The notes beneath the pieces are model-generated. The model ran no database searches and was not told the origin of the DNA. It was given only the letters and a program-made list of their open reading frames with translations. Made by a program: the position numbers and the translations under genes. A stretch of 64,000 nucleotides of DNA from Pristionchus mayeri (taxonomy: Eukaryota > Nematoda > Chromadorea > Rhabditida > Neodiplogasteridae): positions 42,744,907 to 42,808,906 of the forward strand of contig BTRK01000004.1 of assembly GCA_036245805.1 (NCBI GenBank), read 5' to 3'. This document shows, in pieces, positions 48,001 to 58,892 of this stretch; the first letter of the stretch is position 1; each line of letters opens with the position of its first letter.

Positions 48001-49501
48001 GTAGGGACTTCAAATATACTAGTATAGTACGTGCTAATCGCCTTGGCCATGTGCGTGCGCGGCTTGTGCGGATTGATTTTCCGGGAAGAATATTATTTTT
48101 CACGATTGGAACCTATTATTTTCGAATTCTCCGTAAAATGTTGCATCGGAAGGACTATTCACTCATATTTTTCAAAAAGTATGTATATTTATAAATCAAT
48201 ACTGCTAATGCGGCATTTCTGAAACCTACCGCAAAAGCTCCGCCGCGCAGAGCCGCTTACGCACAAGGCGATTAGCACGTACTGTACACACCAGCTATAA
48301 GTGAATTCCATTAATAAAGTTCGTGATAATGATGCGAAAGATATGGTAAAACGGTTGGCAACGTTGCGGATACGAACCCGCGGTGTTGGGTTGACGAACT
48401 AAGCTCACAAGGCGGTTCACAACCACGACATGCGCATAACGGTGTGTCCAGCAAGCACGATGCGCTTCCGAAAATCATTAGCAACTTTTTATAGGTAAGT
48501 TAGATTATCTTACACTTAACAAATGAAATGTTCAGAATCGCATGGCGAGTTCAACGATCTAGTTCTCGATGCTCGCACTTTTTTTCTTTCAAAATTTCGA
48601 TTTTTTGAAGGCATTTTGAGTTTCATAATAAATGAACGTGATAGGCGTGCTCCCCGCAAAATTCTACATTGGGAGTCCAAACTTCACGTTTATACTTTCA
48701 ATTTCACACGAGCAGCATTCACATATCGAAAAATTGCCCTGATGGTTCCGGTACCATATCGGTATCCAAAGGCGGAATATCGAAAAACGGACGACGTCAT
48801 TTTGTTCTGAATCAAAAATAGCCCCTAGGATCCAGTTTGCAGCAATTTTGTTTTTTGGGCTGTACGAAGCTCCAGTGAGTTATTGTTGAATCTATCGCGG
48901 GCTGCATCATATATTTAGACTTGTGCATTCTAGCGCATATCAGGAAAAATGTGTCGAATGCTCCACTTGTATCTTTGGCCCATGGGGCTTCAAATATAAT
49001 GTCGCATATAGTATGACAAAACTGCTATTTTTAATGCTTCATTTTAATTTAAATGTATACTCATTATAAGGCAGGAATATTTCTGTGTAATTTATGCGTT
49101 ACTAAGCTAAGTATCTGAAGTCAAGCAGATTAAGATATATTGAATCCGTGTGCAATCAGTAGGATTCAATTAATTTTGGTCATCATACGTTTTCCGCACA
49201 CTGCAGCTGTTTTAATGCCAGTCACCATTTCAACATACAAAAAGCAGTAACTGATGTCACGCTAAAGAAACGGTAAGAAACTGAAGACGCATACAATTAT
49301 TACCAATGCAATCAGCAGAAAAAAATTAAAAAAATAAATAATAAATAATAAGTTAAAAATAATAAGAAATAATAAGTTCGCAAATTGCTCAGCATCAGGT
49401 TGAACCTTTGTCGAGTCCATCCCGTCATCAATCTCGTTAGCAAAATACCCTACTTGGACAAAACATTATCCTTACTGTATGTATTCGTATTTGATGTTCA
49501 G

Positions 49502-49876
49502 CGTGAAGATTATGATTTCACGAACAAAGTAGACATCTTCCCTCTCGGATTGATTCTATTCGAACTTTGCACCACTTGCAAGGATCTTCTTGAGGTGGGG
49601 ATAGTACAGACCAGGGCTCTGTTTCGGTATCTAAGCCAAAAGTCGCGCTCAGGTTTCAAAAAAAAATGTTTATGTGCATAAAATGCAATTTTTAGAGGGC
49701 GAGAGGGGTGCGCAGCGATCTCCCGGAAATGGTAAGCACATTCGACTAACTTGTTATTCTCTATTTCATTTCAGGAGGGTTTTTGCGCTTGGCTATGCAA
49801 TGAGGACCCCAAACAGCGCCCGAATTGCGAGCAAATTCTTGGGCATCCATTTCTGGCCGAAGAAGAATATCATAAG
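49502..49876 (+). CDS. PEK/GCN2-type kinase C-lobe, two exons
   Basis: Exon 49502-49594 reads REDYDFTNKVDIFPLGLILF and then ELCTTCKDLLE before GTGGGG; exon 49775-49876 follows TTTCAG in phase and reads EGFCAWLCNEDPKQRPNCEQ, then ILGHPFLAEEEYHK before GTACAT. KVDIFPLGLILFEL is subdomain IX and the LCNEDPKQRPNCEQILGHPFL stretch is subdomain XI of eIF2-alpha-type kinases. The invariant arginine of subdomain XI is present. The N-lobe and catalytic loop were not found upstream on this strand. Related exons lie at 34,304 (minus) and 53,637-54,800 (plus). Further phase-0 exons at 51,120 and 51,409 may be its C-terminal tail. Confidence 0.65.
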
Positions 49877-51036
49877 GTACATTTCTAATATTTCATTTGC
49901 GCAATTGTCATATATGAGCGACATCACGAGAGAATCACCTTCTCCGCGGCGGAAAACACAAAATCAACCTATCCAGATCTAAACTTGGTTTAAGGTATTT
50001 CAAATGATGCTCTTTCAAACTGCGTTGTCAGAATTTTGATAACTGTCGTCATCTTCGAGATTCAGTAGGTCAAACTTGGGGCACTCACTTTTTAATGGTC
50101 AAATCGAGCCCACTTAAATGATTATAAATCCGTTTAAAATGAAGATAGAAACCGGTTCTTTGCCCGGAGAGAAAGCTAAAAACATTCTCTACAACTTTTA
50201 TGTTGAGCATGTCATTCACCGTGCACCCCCCAGTGCGGGGTGGTCGGGTCGACCAAAAATGACCGAATTTTGGAAATCGGAAAAGCTGCCCTGAATGACT
50301 ATGCGCAATTGATAGAACCTATGTGTGACTAACTTCACGCCAAAAATTAGCCAAATTGAAGGGGGTAAACAAAAAGGGCGTGAATTTTTGTCCGGCGTCG
50401 TCAGAATGGGTCATACACCAAAACACCCCATTACCTCCAACTGTCAGCTAGTAGCCTCAAATTGGTCCCTAATCATCCAAAACAACATTTAGAATTGTTT
50501 CCGACCTTAATAAAGTACTCCCATTGGGTCAAAATTACGACCAGACCAGAAAATTGAAAGTCGATTTTCAGACCCTTCTCGACTTGAGAGTTGGACCCAT
50601 ATGTGCTATATCAATTTCAAATAATGTAGGAATGGCTAAAACAGACGGGAAACGCGTGCGGGAGAGCGCTAAATAGAGGGGAGGGAGAGGGAGGTCAGGC
50701 GGCGAGAGCGCCAGACAGTTAGAGCACGCGCTCTCGGGGGATTCTAGCCCGTATCTGGCCATCTTCCAGGCTCTGTACCGCGCTTCAGCGAAAAGATAGA
50801 GACTCACTTTCTTCAGATGAAATGTTTAGCTCATCGTGCACTACATTTCTAGCTATGAGTCGGGGCGCTAGCACTATTTTGAACTAAAGTAGTTTTGCAC
50901 ATTTCCTTCGTTCCCTCAGATACAATTTCGTATTTATAGGTGCGCCCTTTATAAGAATAGCTTAGAAGAACATTCCTACATTATTTGAAATTGATTTAGC
51001 ACATATGAGCCCAACTCTCAAGTCGAGAAGAGTCTG

Positions 51037-51495
51037 AATCTCGAATATGACGAATTTTTTGAACACTTGCATGATCCCGTAAGTTATATTACCCTTGACA
51101 TTTAAAGATGTTTATTTAGTTTCAATTTATGGATTGGGCGGATAATCTTCACTACACAAAAACCAAGGAATTAAGAATACACAATTTACGAAAACTGGAA
51201 GGGCTTGCTCAAGTTTGTTGGTTGATTAGATAGAAAATTAAACAAATTACCTCAGAAAGTGAAAAAGTATAACGAAGATAGGGGCTGAGCAGTTTGGATG
51301 CTGGGCTAGATGATCCATTAAACAGAATATTTAAAGGTCTACTGGATGATACGAAAACAGTAATTTTAAACATATAATGTTAAGCAATCACTCATTTCCA
51401 AAATTCAGGACATTAAAAGGTATAAGGAAAGACAGGATCGATATAAATCGTACAATTCGGAAGAAGAGAAACGACTGGAAGCTCGTTTGGAAGCA
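51037..51495 (+). CDS. Phase-0 exons of unknown gene, possibly the kinase tail
   Basis: A block ending at 51,078 reads LNLEYDEFFEHLHDP before GTAAGT. Exon 51120-51212 reads FQFMDWADNLHYTKTKELRI and ends LEGLAQ before GTTTGT. Exon 51409-51495 reads DIKRYKERQDRYKSYNSEEE and ends KRLEARLEA before GTATGT. All are phase 0, charged and helical, and the last is likely coiled coil. They lie on the same strand after the kinase exons at 49,502-49,876, with the palindrome end in between. I do not recognise the family; two more small blocks between 51,250 and 51,350 could not be resolved. Confidence 0.4.
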
Positions 51496-51956
51496 GTATG
51501 TGAACTAGTACAAACGAAGTCAGTTTTGTTTTGACAAAAGAAAATATAATATAATTGTTGAGATTGAAAGAAGAACACGATAGTTCTGCCGCTTAGCATC
51601 TCATCATTAGCTGTTTTCTTGTTCGCCGCCATTTGCAGTGTTGATTATTTGTCTGCTTGGAGTTTATAATACAGGGTGCGCCAAAATTACGTGGGCTGCT
51701 GTTTTCATATGATTCCCGCCTTTGGAATGGGACTTGAGTGACCTGGTTCAAGGCATAGCTTATCAACCATGTAGGCAATAGTAACCTATCAACTAATTTT
51801 TTATGGGACCTCCTTTTGCTTTTACACAGCCCTTGAGTGTCTTCCAATTTCAACTATCAATTCCCGCATAAAATTTCCATCGATTTAATCTCCTGCTTTG
51901 ATAAGGGCAGCTTTGAGGGAGATTAATATGGAGTTATCTGTAGAGGACATCTTGTT

Positions 51957-52837
51957 CTACAACACCCCAAGCACTGCAGTCAAGGCGTTGAGATCGGGCG
52001 AGTTCGGGGACCAAACAATCCGAGCGACTAATCGGGTGGATGGGTGTCCGAAATCGATCTCGTAAATCCGTACGTGTGAAGTCACCTTCTTCAGAAAGGC
52101 CTTCATCTGTCTGAAGAGAGTCAGGTCGCAAGGCTGAATCAGCGAAGTGGCTCCAACTGGTACGTTGTACACTTCCATGGACTTGCCGGGAGGGACCGTG
52201 TTCAGCATCGTGGCATGATCCATGAAGCTACTCCACGAGTCGACGAGTAGCAAGATTTCATCAGGGCATCCATCCACGAAAACACACGTCTGCAGCCAGT
52301 CGACCATGAGTGCCTTTCCCATCATATGAGAGCGGGATGCTCTTACAATGAGATTGTCGACAGGGATATGACCCTTCGCGGGGAAGGTGCCCTTGGGCTC
52401 GGGCAATACGATGTACATGTGGGAACCCAGTCGTCCGTCAGCAAAGTAGCAGGGCAGCATGGTAAACGAGTGAGAGAGTGCACTCTTACTCTGTACCGTG
52501 CACGTCACCTTCTTGGTTCCTTTCTTGGCAATGGTCCATTTCTTGTATATCTCCTTGACAACTCCGGATTGGTCCGCATTGATGGTCGAGGAGAGAGGAA
52601 AATGAGAACGACGAGAACGCACCGTATCCACGAGCTGATCGGCATTCTTCTGTGTCTCCTCTGCCAGTCGAATCGAGTTCGGTGAGGCCCACTCGTTGAT
52701 GGCGCGACTCGAATAGCCATTATTCCTCTTGAAATTGGTAATCCATGTTCTTCCCGCAATGAATCCATCGATAAGGTCATACTTCTCGTTAATTTCGCGA
52801 GCTATCTTGACGATCAAATCATCGGCCAGCTGCATCC
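51957..52837 (-). CDS. Tigger/pogo-like DDE transposase, large exon
   Basis: The exon begins after CCTTGCAG at 52,837 and stays open for 292 codons to a TAG. It opens in a CENP-B/HTH-like DNA-binding part (GFIAGRTWITNFKRNNGYSS). It then has the DDE core: STINADQSG with the first Asp, EILLLVDSWSSFMDH with the second, and VPVGATSLIQPCDLTLFRQM, the usual end block with the third acidic position. This order is that of pogo/Tigger (DDE_1) transposases, which cut and paste DNA at TA sites and are often domesticated. No terminal inverted repeats were found around it. The upstream exon with the first helices is missing or not recognised. It is intact over its length, so activity or domestication is possible. 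Confidence 0.8.
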
Positions 52838-53402
52838 CTGCAAGGGTTTCGTCTGATCAATCAAAAATTCCAACATAAAAAGTGGAAAATAACATAAGTG
52901 AATGATGGGAAACGAGACAGAAGATGAGAATAGTGGTATGTAAATCGCTTGGGTGAGACCTAGTCCTTCAATTTACATACTCTTGTTACAAAGATCACAT
53001 GATCAAAATCTGGCACCAGGAAACAAGAAAAATAAGGAAAATCATAAAATCAAGCTGCTAGAGCGCTTATTTTATTTGTGTGATACTGAATATCAGTTAT
53101 TGTCGTGTTCCCGTTATAAAAAAGTGATGGAGAAATATGTATCAAAACAAGGCAACAATGTCCACAGCATCGGGGATCGAACCCACAGCCTCGTGAATTC
53201 TAGATCACACTCATACCATTAGACCACCGACCACTGGTGGCAAGGGGATCTGGAACGGTTTACGAACGCTCACCAAATACGAATTATCGATTTTTTCGTG
53301 CCCTGAGGCTATTTAGCAGTTTTAGCTAGTTCATTTCAAAAAAGTAGGAGTGCCCATCGAACCCACATGGGCTCATTCCGAAACTCCAACCTATCCACGC
53401 GG
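52838..53402. other. Non-coding, one tRNA-like repeat
   Basis: At 53,157-53,233 the minus strand reads GGTGGTCTAATGGTATG, then GTGGGTTCGATCCCC, like A and B boxes. The acceptor ends do not pair and the T-stem is imperfect, so it is probably a degenerate tRNA or tRNA-derived repeat. No exon with support was found. Confidence 0.35.
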
Positions 53403-53532
53403 TCATCCCTTGTTAGTCGTGCCCAGCGCCTTGAAGCGGCAGATGGTATTGTGAACGTTCTGACGGGAAACTCGGAGTTTCTTCGAAATTCCAGCTGGGG
53501 ACTCGCCGAGGGTCCAATGGTCAATAATGGAT
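53403..53532 (-). pseudogene. Tc1-like transposase helix-turn-helix remnant
   Basis: The minus frame reads AGISKKLRVSRQNVHNTICR and then FKALGTTNKG before a TGA at 53405-53403. A helix followed by SxxxVxxxIxRFKxLGT is the classical N-terminal HTH of Tc1 transposases. No catalytic part follows on this strand. Confidence 0.65.
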
Positions 53533-53636
53533 TTCCGGTACTGGTGGGGTCGAGTAATTACTAGGGGATACTATTTGAAGTGCGCATTGAACACCTCGTG
53601 TGGTATACTAAAACGTGTTATAACATGTATTTACAG

Positions 53637-54800
53637 GTTGATAGGACTGATGAAATATTCCAGTTTAAACTTTGTCAAAGTACTTTCTCCGCACCCTGTA
53701 AGCAACGGCGAAGGAGAGTTGGAAATTTTATATATATATTAGGTTGGTAAGAAAGTTCCGCGTACTATTTTTCCATTTTTTCTTGACTGAAGAAATTGTC
53801 TGGAAATTCAATTTAACATAAGGTGAAGTGATGTAAGTAGTATGCGTCAACAGGTTTAAGTCGATTCTATTTCGCAAATAAAAGCGAGTAAATAAATAAA
53901 ATTTCAAAAATTCTGAAAATGACGTTTTTATAGTGTAATATGTTGAACTCAGCCGTTTGAATAAGAGCTGCCAATTGCTCCTACTGCATTGAAGGGTGAT
54001 AACACTAGAGTTATACATCCATATTATCACGTAACATCCGGCATTCGATATGTGTGGGAAGCTGCACATTGCAAAAAAGGCTGATTTCAAAGAACAATTT
54101 TCGGTTTCATCGTTTGAAAAAATGTAGCTTACGAACAGCTAGGTGCACCACTTTCCTATTTAGGGTAAACACTAATCATGCCGAGTACTTCATCACTCAC
54201 TACAACTGAGCTAACTGGATCAATCACTAAATCTTCAGGGATGAGAAATGCTTAACAACAAAATTCAATTCAGTGGAATTTTCAGAATTAGCGCTGATCC
54301 CAAGTTGGCATAATGGGTCTTTTTTATTGTTATGCAATACAAAACATGCCCATTTGTTGCACTCGACAACAGCATGTTAGTTATGCCCATATCACATTTC
54401 TTCTTTCAACTATGAGCAAATAAAAAATATGGTTGGTCATCAATTTCGCTGAATTTGGCAATCGACTATGCCAGAATTAACAATTGGAGAATAATGTGAT
54501 AACGTTTTCTCGAAACAGTAGCCAAGGACTATTAGACTACTGAAGATCGTATGAAGATTGATCAACTTTGAAGGGCAGGATAAACCAAAATTTAAAATAC
54601 GAGAAACGCGACAGAACTTTCTTACCAACCTAGCGTCAGCAGTTGCGTATATTCACGAAATTAACTATATTCATCGAGAGTTGAAAGTGAGTATACACTC
54701 CTACACGATGCATTCGATAAATCTAGAACAATTGTAGTCCAACAACATTCTATTCGTCGATGATAGTTGGTTGGTCGGTTGGGCGAAATCTACTACCTGA
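53637..54800 (+). pseudogene. Kinase fragment split by a mariner, altered active site
   Basis: Exon 53637-53697 (VDRTDEIFQFKLCQSTFSAP, then GTAAGC) fits the strand-5/hinge region of eIF2-alpha-type kinases. An 889-bp mariner follows. After it, VAYIHEINYIHRELK ends at 54,686 before GTGAGT, and 54738-54800 gives SNNILFVDDSWLVGW then a TGA at 54,798. The catalytic loop is HRE where HRD is expected, and the DFG region reads VGWAK, so the Mg-binding aspartate is gone. TCAG|CA at 54,639 would rejoin the hinge exon in phase, skipping about 20 residues of helix D/E. The mariner's last bases (TTCTTACCAACCTA) run in frame into the exon. I read it as a dead kinase or a pseudokinase. Confidence 0.65.
53742..54630. 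mobile_element. Mariner-type element, 889 bp, TA target duplication
   Basis: GGTTGGTAAGAAAGTTCC at the left and GAACTTTCTTACCAACC at the right form terminal inverted repeats. TA stands at both outer edges (53,740-41; 54,631-32). No intact transposase frame is present inside, so it is non-autonomous or decayed. It lies in the kinase fragment. Confidence 0.85.
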
Positions 54801-54904
54801 GGGCATGGCAATTACCGGAATCAAGTACATCACACGCCTACAAAATTTGTAGTTGGATGTCGGCCGTTCACGAGTGAAGGACAATATAATTTATAATCAA
54901 CAAA

Positions 54905-55080
54905 ATGGTCCCAGTCACCAGGTCTCAACTTGTGCCAAGCAGGAACTGGCTGGTTCTCCCTCATCCCCCGTATTCTCCTGACATGGTACCGTACGATTAC
55001 TGGCTTTTCGCAGACCTGACCCGTGTCGTTCGAGGTAGGACCTTCAATTCCCGTGGATGTCTCGATGCTGTCTCGCATCA
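54905..55080 (+). pseudogene. Mariner/Tc transposase C-terminal remnant
   Basis: The plus frame reads HPPYSPDMVPYDYWLFADL and then RGRTFNSRGCLDAV. The YSPDLAPSDY.LF motif holds the third catalytic acid of the mariner DDE/D domain. It is on the plus strand, outside the 53,742-54,630 element and opposite to the HTH remnant, so it comes from another copy. Confidence 0.75.
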
Positions 55081-56304
55081 ACATTGTTCTCTGTCTGCAA
55101 TATGTAATCGATTGTAATCATTTCAGATTCCATTGGCATGAAGAGTCGGAGCAGGCGACTGAAATGATCAGATTGTAAAGTATAGATTATAAACATGCAA
55201 ATGATAAACAAGAAAATACGAAAGTAATACAACAAAATCTCTCGACAAATCATTTTGTGAATGAATGGACGGAGTAGTGATTCATCTCCCCGTTTCCCTT
55301 TGCTTCTCCTCGACAATCGATGTGTAAATGAATACATTTGTTATCTATGTCACTCTCCAACATACTTACTTGTCGCTAACTCTTGTTCACTTCTAGATAA
55401 ATTTGCAAAAGAACCCACCTTGTTCGACATATTTGAAGCCAATATGTCCGATTCCTTATGATTCCTTCTTTCACTATCTTCATCATATTTCAATCTCCCA
55501 AAATGCTCTTGTTGGTCTGAGTCGCTCGTCTAGTTTATCCCATCATTTTACCCCCCCCCCCCCTAGAGGGCGAGAGAGAATGGGAGAATGGGAAATGGAA
55601 AGAGGGGGGAGAGAGTATTCTTGTCAAAGGGGCACATTTGAACAGTGATGTAAATTAACTCTTGCCATGTATTGATTATCGTAAAATGTGTTCATTTCAC
55701 AATATGGAGAGGGAGTAGGAGAGGGAGAATGTAAAATGGGCATATTTGTTAATTAATTAATTGTTGTTAATTATCACTAATCAAAATTCGATTTGTATCG
55801 TCAAATGAGTTAATTTTCTAAATAGTTTGTGCAATTTACACAAGTTGAAGTAACCGAGTCTTCATATTTATTCCCAGATTTATCATATCGTAACAATTAC
55901 GAAACGAAGAGAACAAGTGACCAACTGTCTTGGTCTGAATTATTGGTAGGCCACCCAGGAGGGTATGATGAAGGCGTAAATGGCGAGGCATACGTTGCGG
56001 AAAACGCAACTTCATGTTCGTAGGTACGGTAATCGATTTGGACTGATTAATGCGGTCAGACCGAAAATATAACGGAGGAGAGCTAAGTAGGTAAAACATG
56101 GAGAATTTCTTAGCCTTGAGAAAGAGAGGGAAAGGTAGAGTAATGAATCAGAGTGAATGCAACATTTCCAAAGAATACATTGCCGTAGAATATCCATACG
56201 GATGCATACGGAATTATCGAGATGAATATAATGGTGATTTTGATCATGATCTGAGTTTATCTTTGATTTTATTGGCTTGTAAAAAAAGGTTATGTATTAC
56301 CGAC
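55081..56304. other. No gene secured
   Basis: A run of 14 C lies at about 55,550. A possible plus exon, 55,878-55,945 (LSYRNNYETKRTSDQLSWSE, between TCCCAG and GTAGGC), has good splice sites but no family. The remaining exons of the polycystin gene would be expected here on the minus strand, but no pore or S6 sequence was found. Confidence 0.45.
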
Positions 56305-58817
56305 CGGGTAAGTGTGATCGAAGATGTCCTCATTTGGGGGCCCCTTTTCGTTGAAATCGATGTACATGACTATCTGCAATTATGTTAGTGTGCAAGCATA
56401 CATGCTGATCGAATACCCTCCACCAACTGGCGAAGATAAGCATGGAAGCGATCATTCTGTATGCGATTTCTCTATTTACGACATCGTCCATGGGAAAGGG
56501 GGAGGATGAGAAGCTTCCCTGAGCGGATGGTTTTCGTATGGATAAGAGGAATATGATATACATCCAGCAGCTTTTCGATCCGAGAACGAGCGATAATCGT
56601 ACGATGTATTGAGAATATGATGTAGAAAATGGAAGACTGCAACCAACCATAGTTTCGGAAGAAATTCGTGATAAGATACCCATATGCGGACGAAATCGTA
56701 CACGTTACGGAGCTCATTGAAGTAATCAAGTCGATACTTGCGGAAAGCAAACACTCCTTGAACTATGAAGAAAGCTGTGAAGAATATGAAGAGAACCTCG
56801 AATACGAGCACCTGTCATTCCATGTTGTGAAAGGTAGTAGGAGAGAGAAAACGCAGAACGCTTTGGGGAAAGGCTGGATAGGGGCTAACCACGTAGTCAA
56901 ATTTAGATACATATCGAAGGAGACGGAGAGTGGTGAACTCTGACATCGGAATGAGTCCACCCACAGGAGGAAGTTCAAAGATCAAAATGATAAAACTTGA
57001 TAGAAACGATGGAAGGTAGGCATAACTTGATGACGCAGAACAGATTGAGATTGCCATTGTATACGGAGAAATCGATGACGACAAGTCTCGTTCCCCGATC
57101 AGTCCATCGATTTGCCTGAATGGCACTGTAAGAGTGGTACGGTAGGGGGAAATAGCCTTGAGGAAAGCGATGTCAGCGATGCTCGTGTTCTTATTTGTCG
57201 TAGAGAGGTACTGGACGAATCCGCCATCTCCATACGTTGAGACATAGCCCCAAAGATCTTTGTTCCCCAAATCTTTAGCCGTCGTGTAGGCGAATCTGCA
57301 GTATGGTATTGGAAGGAATTAGGAGACATTATTACGCAGAGAGATTGGCGTATCCCACAGGAGTAAAGTCTGTCCTGTCCTCCCATACATTATCGTAGTA
57401 TGAATAGCATTGCTTGATCTTCGTTGCGAACCTATCCACCACGTCACACGAATCGTTCTTAACCTACAAGTGGATTTCGGAAAAGAATGAAGACGGACAG
57501 AAATTGCCTACCTTGAGCATACGGATTCTTGGCAGGCCGAAAAGAAGATTTTCGTTCAAGATCGTTGCAGTTTCTTCAATCGTGTGATTAACTATCTACT
57601 TTTCGCCCAGAAATGATTGTTAGAAGAACTCTAACATGTCAGTCTAGAAGTTTGTTACAGACCATGAATCAAATGCGGGGAGACAGTGGATGGTGACATT
57701 TAGTTTTTTTTAATCAGTCAGTGATCAACTCATGGTAATAATCTGAAATTAGGGAGATAACTCAACACAAATTTGCAGTTATGTGTGATAATCAAAAAAA
57801 AAATCTTTCGGCATGCTATTGACTGAAAACCTTGAAAGGATGGAGGCTGGGCAGTTTTGCTACTCGTTTGCTAAGCATAGTGTGCAGGATACAGCTCGGA
57901 AATTCCCTCTTCCATATTTTTTCGATCGCTGTCTCGGGATTCATGAGAAGTGAATAGATGCTTGCTATGTCCCAGACGGCTCTCATCGCTGCCCTGTCTG
58001 GTGGGCATCAGTGCCGCTTGAAAGGAATGCAAGAGAATTAAATTTGAAATGACAGCTTTAGTCTATTCTGAGGGAGGGACGGTGGGGGGAAGCAGTTGAC
58101 TCACTAATGTCGCTCGATGTGATTGAATCAGAGTACAGCCCAGACATCAATTGGTTTTCCATGTACTGTAATCCCCTGATTATCGATCGAATACTCTCCC
58201 ACTACCTCCCATATGTCTTCGACTCTCCTTATTTTTGAGAAATCTCGACCCGAAGGAGCTTTCTTCAGGGTGAAGAGATTGCTCATAACCTTCAATTATC
58301 GATTGGGCTCTGATATGATGATCTACTCACGGAGTTTAAGTAATAATAGGAGGAAGAACGTGATGAAAATACAACTGAGCGACATCGAATATCAGAAGGA
58401 AAAAAGGAAAACAACTCACTAACGCAAACTATTATGAGGAAGATGAAATGGATTGTAATGTCTCTAAATGCTGTGAACGGATACTTCTGCATATCGTCTT
58501 CCGTCTTAATCGATTTTGCAAAATTAGCTCACTCTACCGTAACCTCTTCCGTCTTGCCGTCGACTCCGAACTTCTCGATGAGTGGGACATGCTTGGAATC
58601 ATCATTCGCATTCTCGATATCTAATCTTACGTACGGCTGTCCCATTATTCCCTATAGCAAACGTATCTAAATATATTCAAAAATTACCTCTTACCTCACC
58701 GGATAGAGCAGTGCGGTGACTTGTGCGATCTTGAAGCTCAGCGGGAGGATTCTCGAGATCATAGTCGTCGTGAGCAAGATTTACGTGTGTGTAAAAGTAC
58801 CGCAGCGTCCGTGGCAT
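56305..58817 (-). CDS. pkd-2: Polycystin-2 (TRPP) channel, truncated before the pore
   Basis: Exons: 58817-58695 ([20 protein letters not shown]), 58651-58544, 58504-58420 (first membrane helix, [16 protein letters not shown]), 58374-58331 (YYYLNS), 58289-58206 ([20 protein letters not shown]), 58165-58105, ~57590-57512 ([15 protein letters not shown]), 57463-57336 (VKNDSCD), 57295-57157 ([10 protein letters not shown]), 57115-57027 ([23 protein letters not shown]), 56995-56890 ([22 protein letters not shown]), 56811-56680, 56636-56562, 56518-56417 (MLIFASWWR) and 56373-56305. This is the polycystin/TOP domain plus S1-S4 of the cation channel that works with LOV-1 in male sensory cilia. Phases agree across nearly all joins. 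One block near 57,860-58,040 is unresolved. The linker to the pore, S5-S6, and C-terminal EF-hand/coiled coil are absent. Confidence 0.88.
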
Positions 58818-58892
58818 ATAAGCGACTACCTAGTTCGATGAGGGAAGATTAATTCGTCAGTGTAAGCCCTCCCATCCCTCCCTTCCTCGTAG

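Larger units (their letters stand above)
43977..51035. repeat. 7-kb palindrome centred near 47,506
   Basis: Outer pairs (44,205/50,807; 43,977/51,035) sum to 95,012 and inner pairs (46,517/48,523) to 95,040, so the arms differ by about 28 bp of indels plus a replacement. In the left arm 45,300-45,960 is a LINE fragment, while the right arm has 49,070-49,690 with a kinase exon. The middle is 47,160-47,880. The outer left flank (43,550-43,960) is also an inverted copy of 44,465-44,880, a further palindrome centred near 44,210 that links this one to the 40,350.5 palindrome. Confidence 0.9.

Noticed and set aside
53157..53233. Functional tRNA gene (minus)
   Set aside because: Box-like motifs exist, but the acceptor ends do not pair and the T-stem is imperfect.
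57860..58040. Extra polycystin exon ([17 protein letters not shown] or an alternative frame)
   Set aside because: All three minus frames are partly open and none gives both matching phase and similarity to polycystins; left unresolved.
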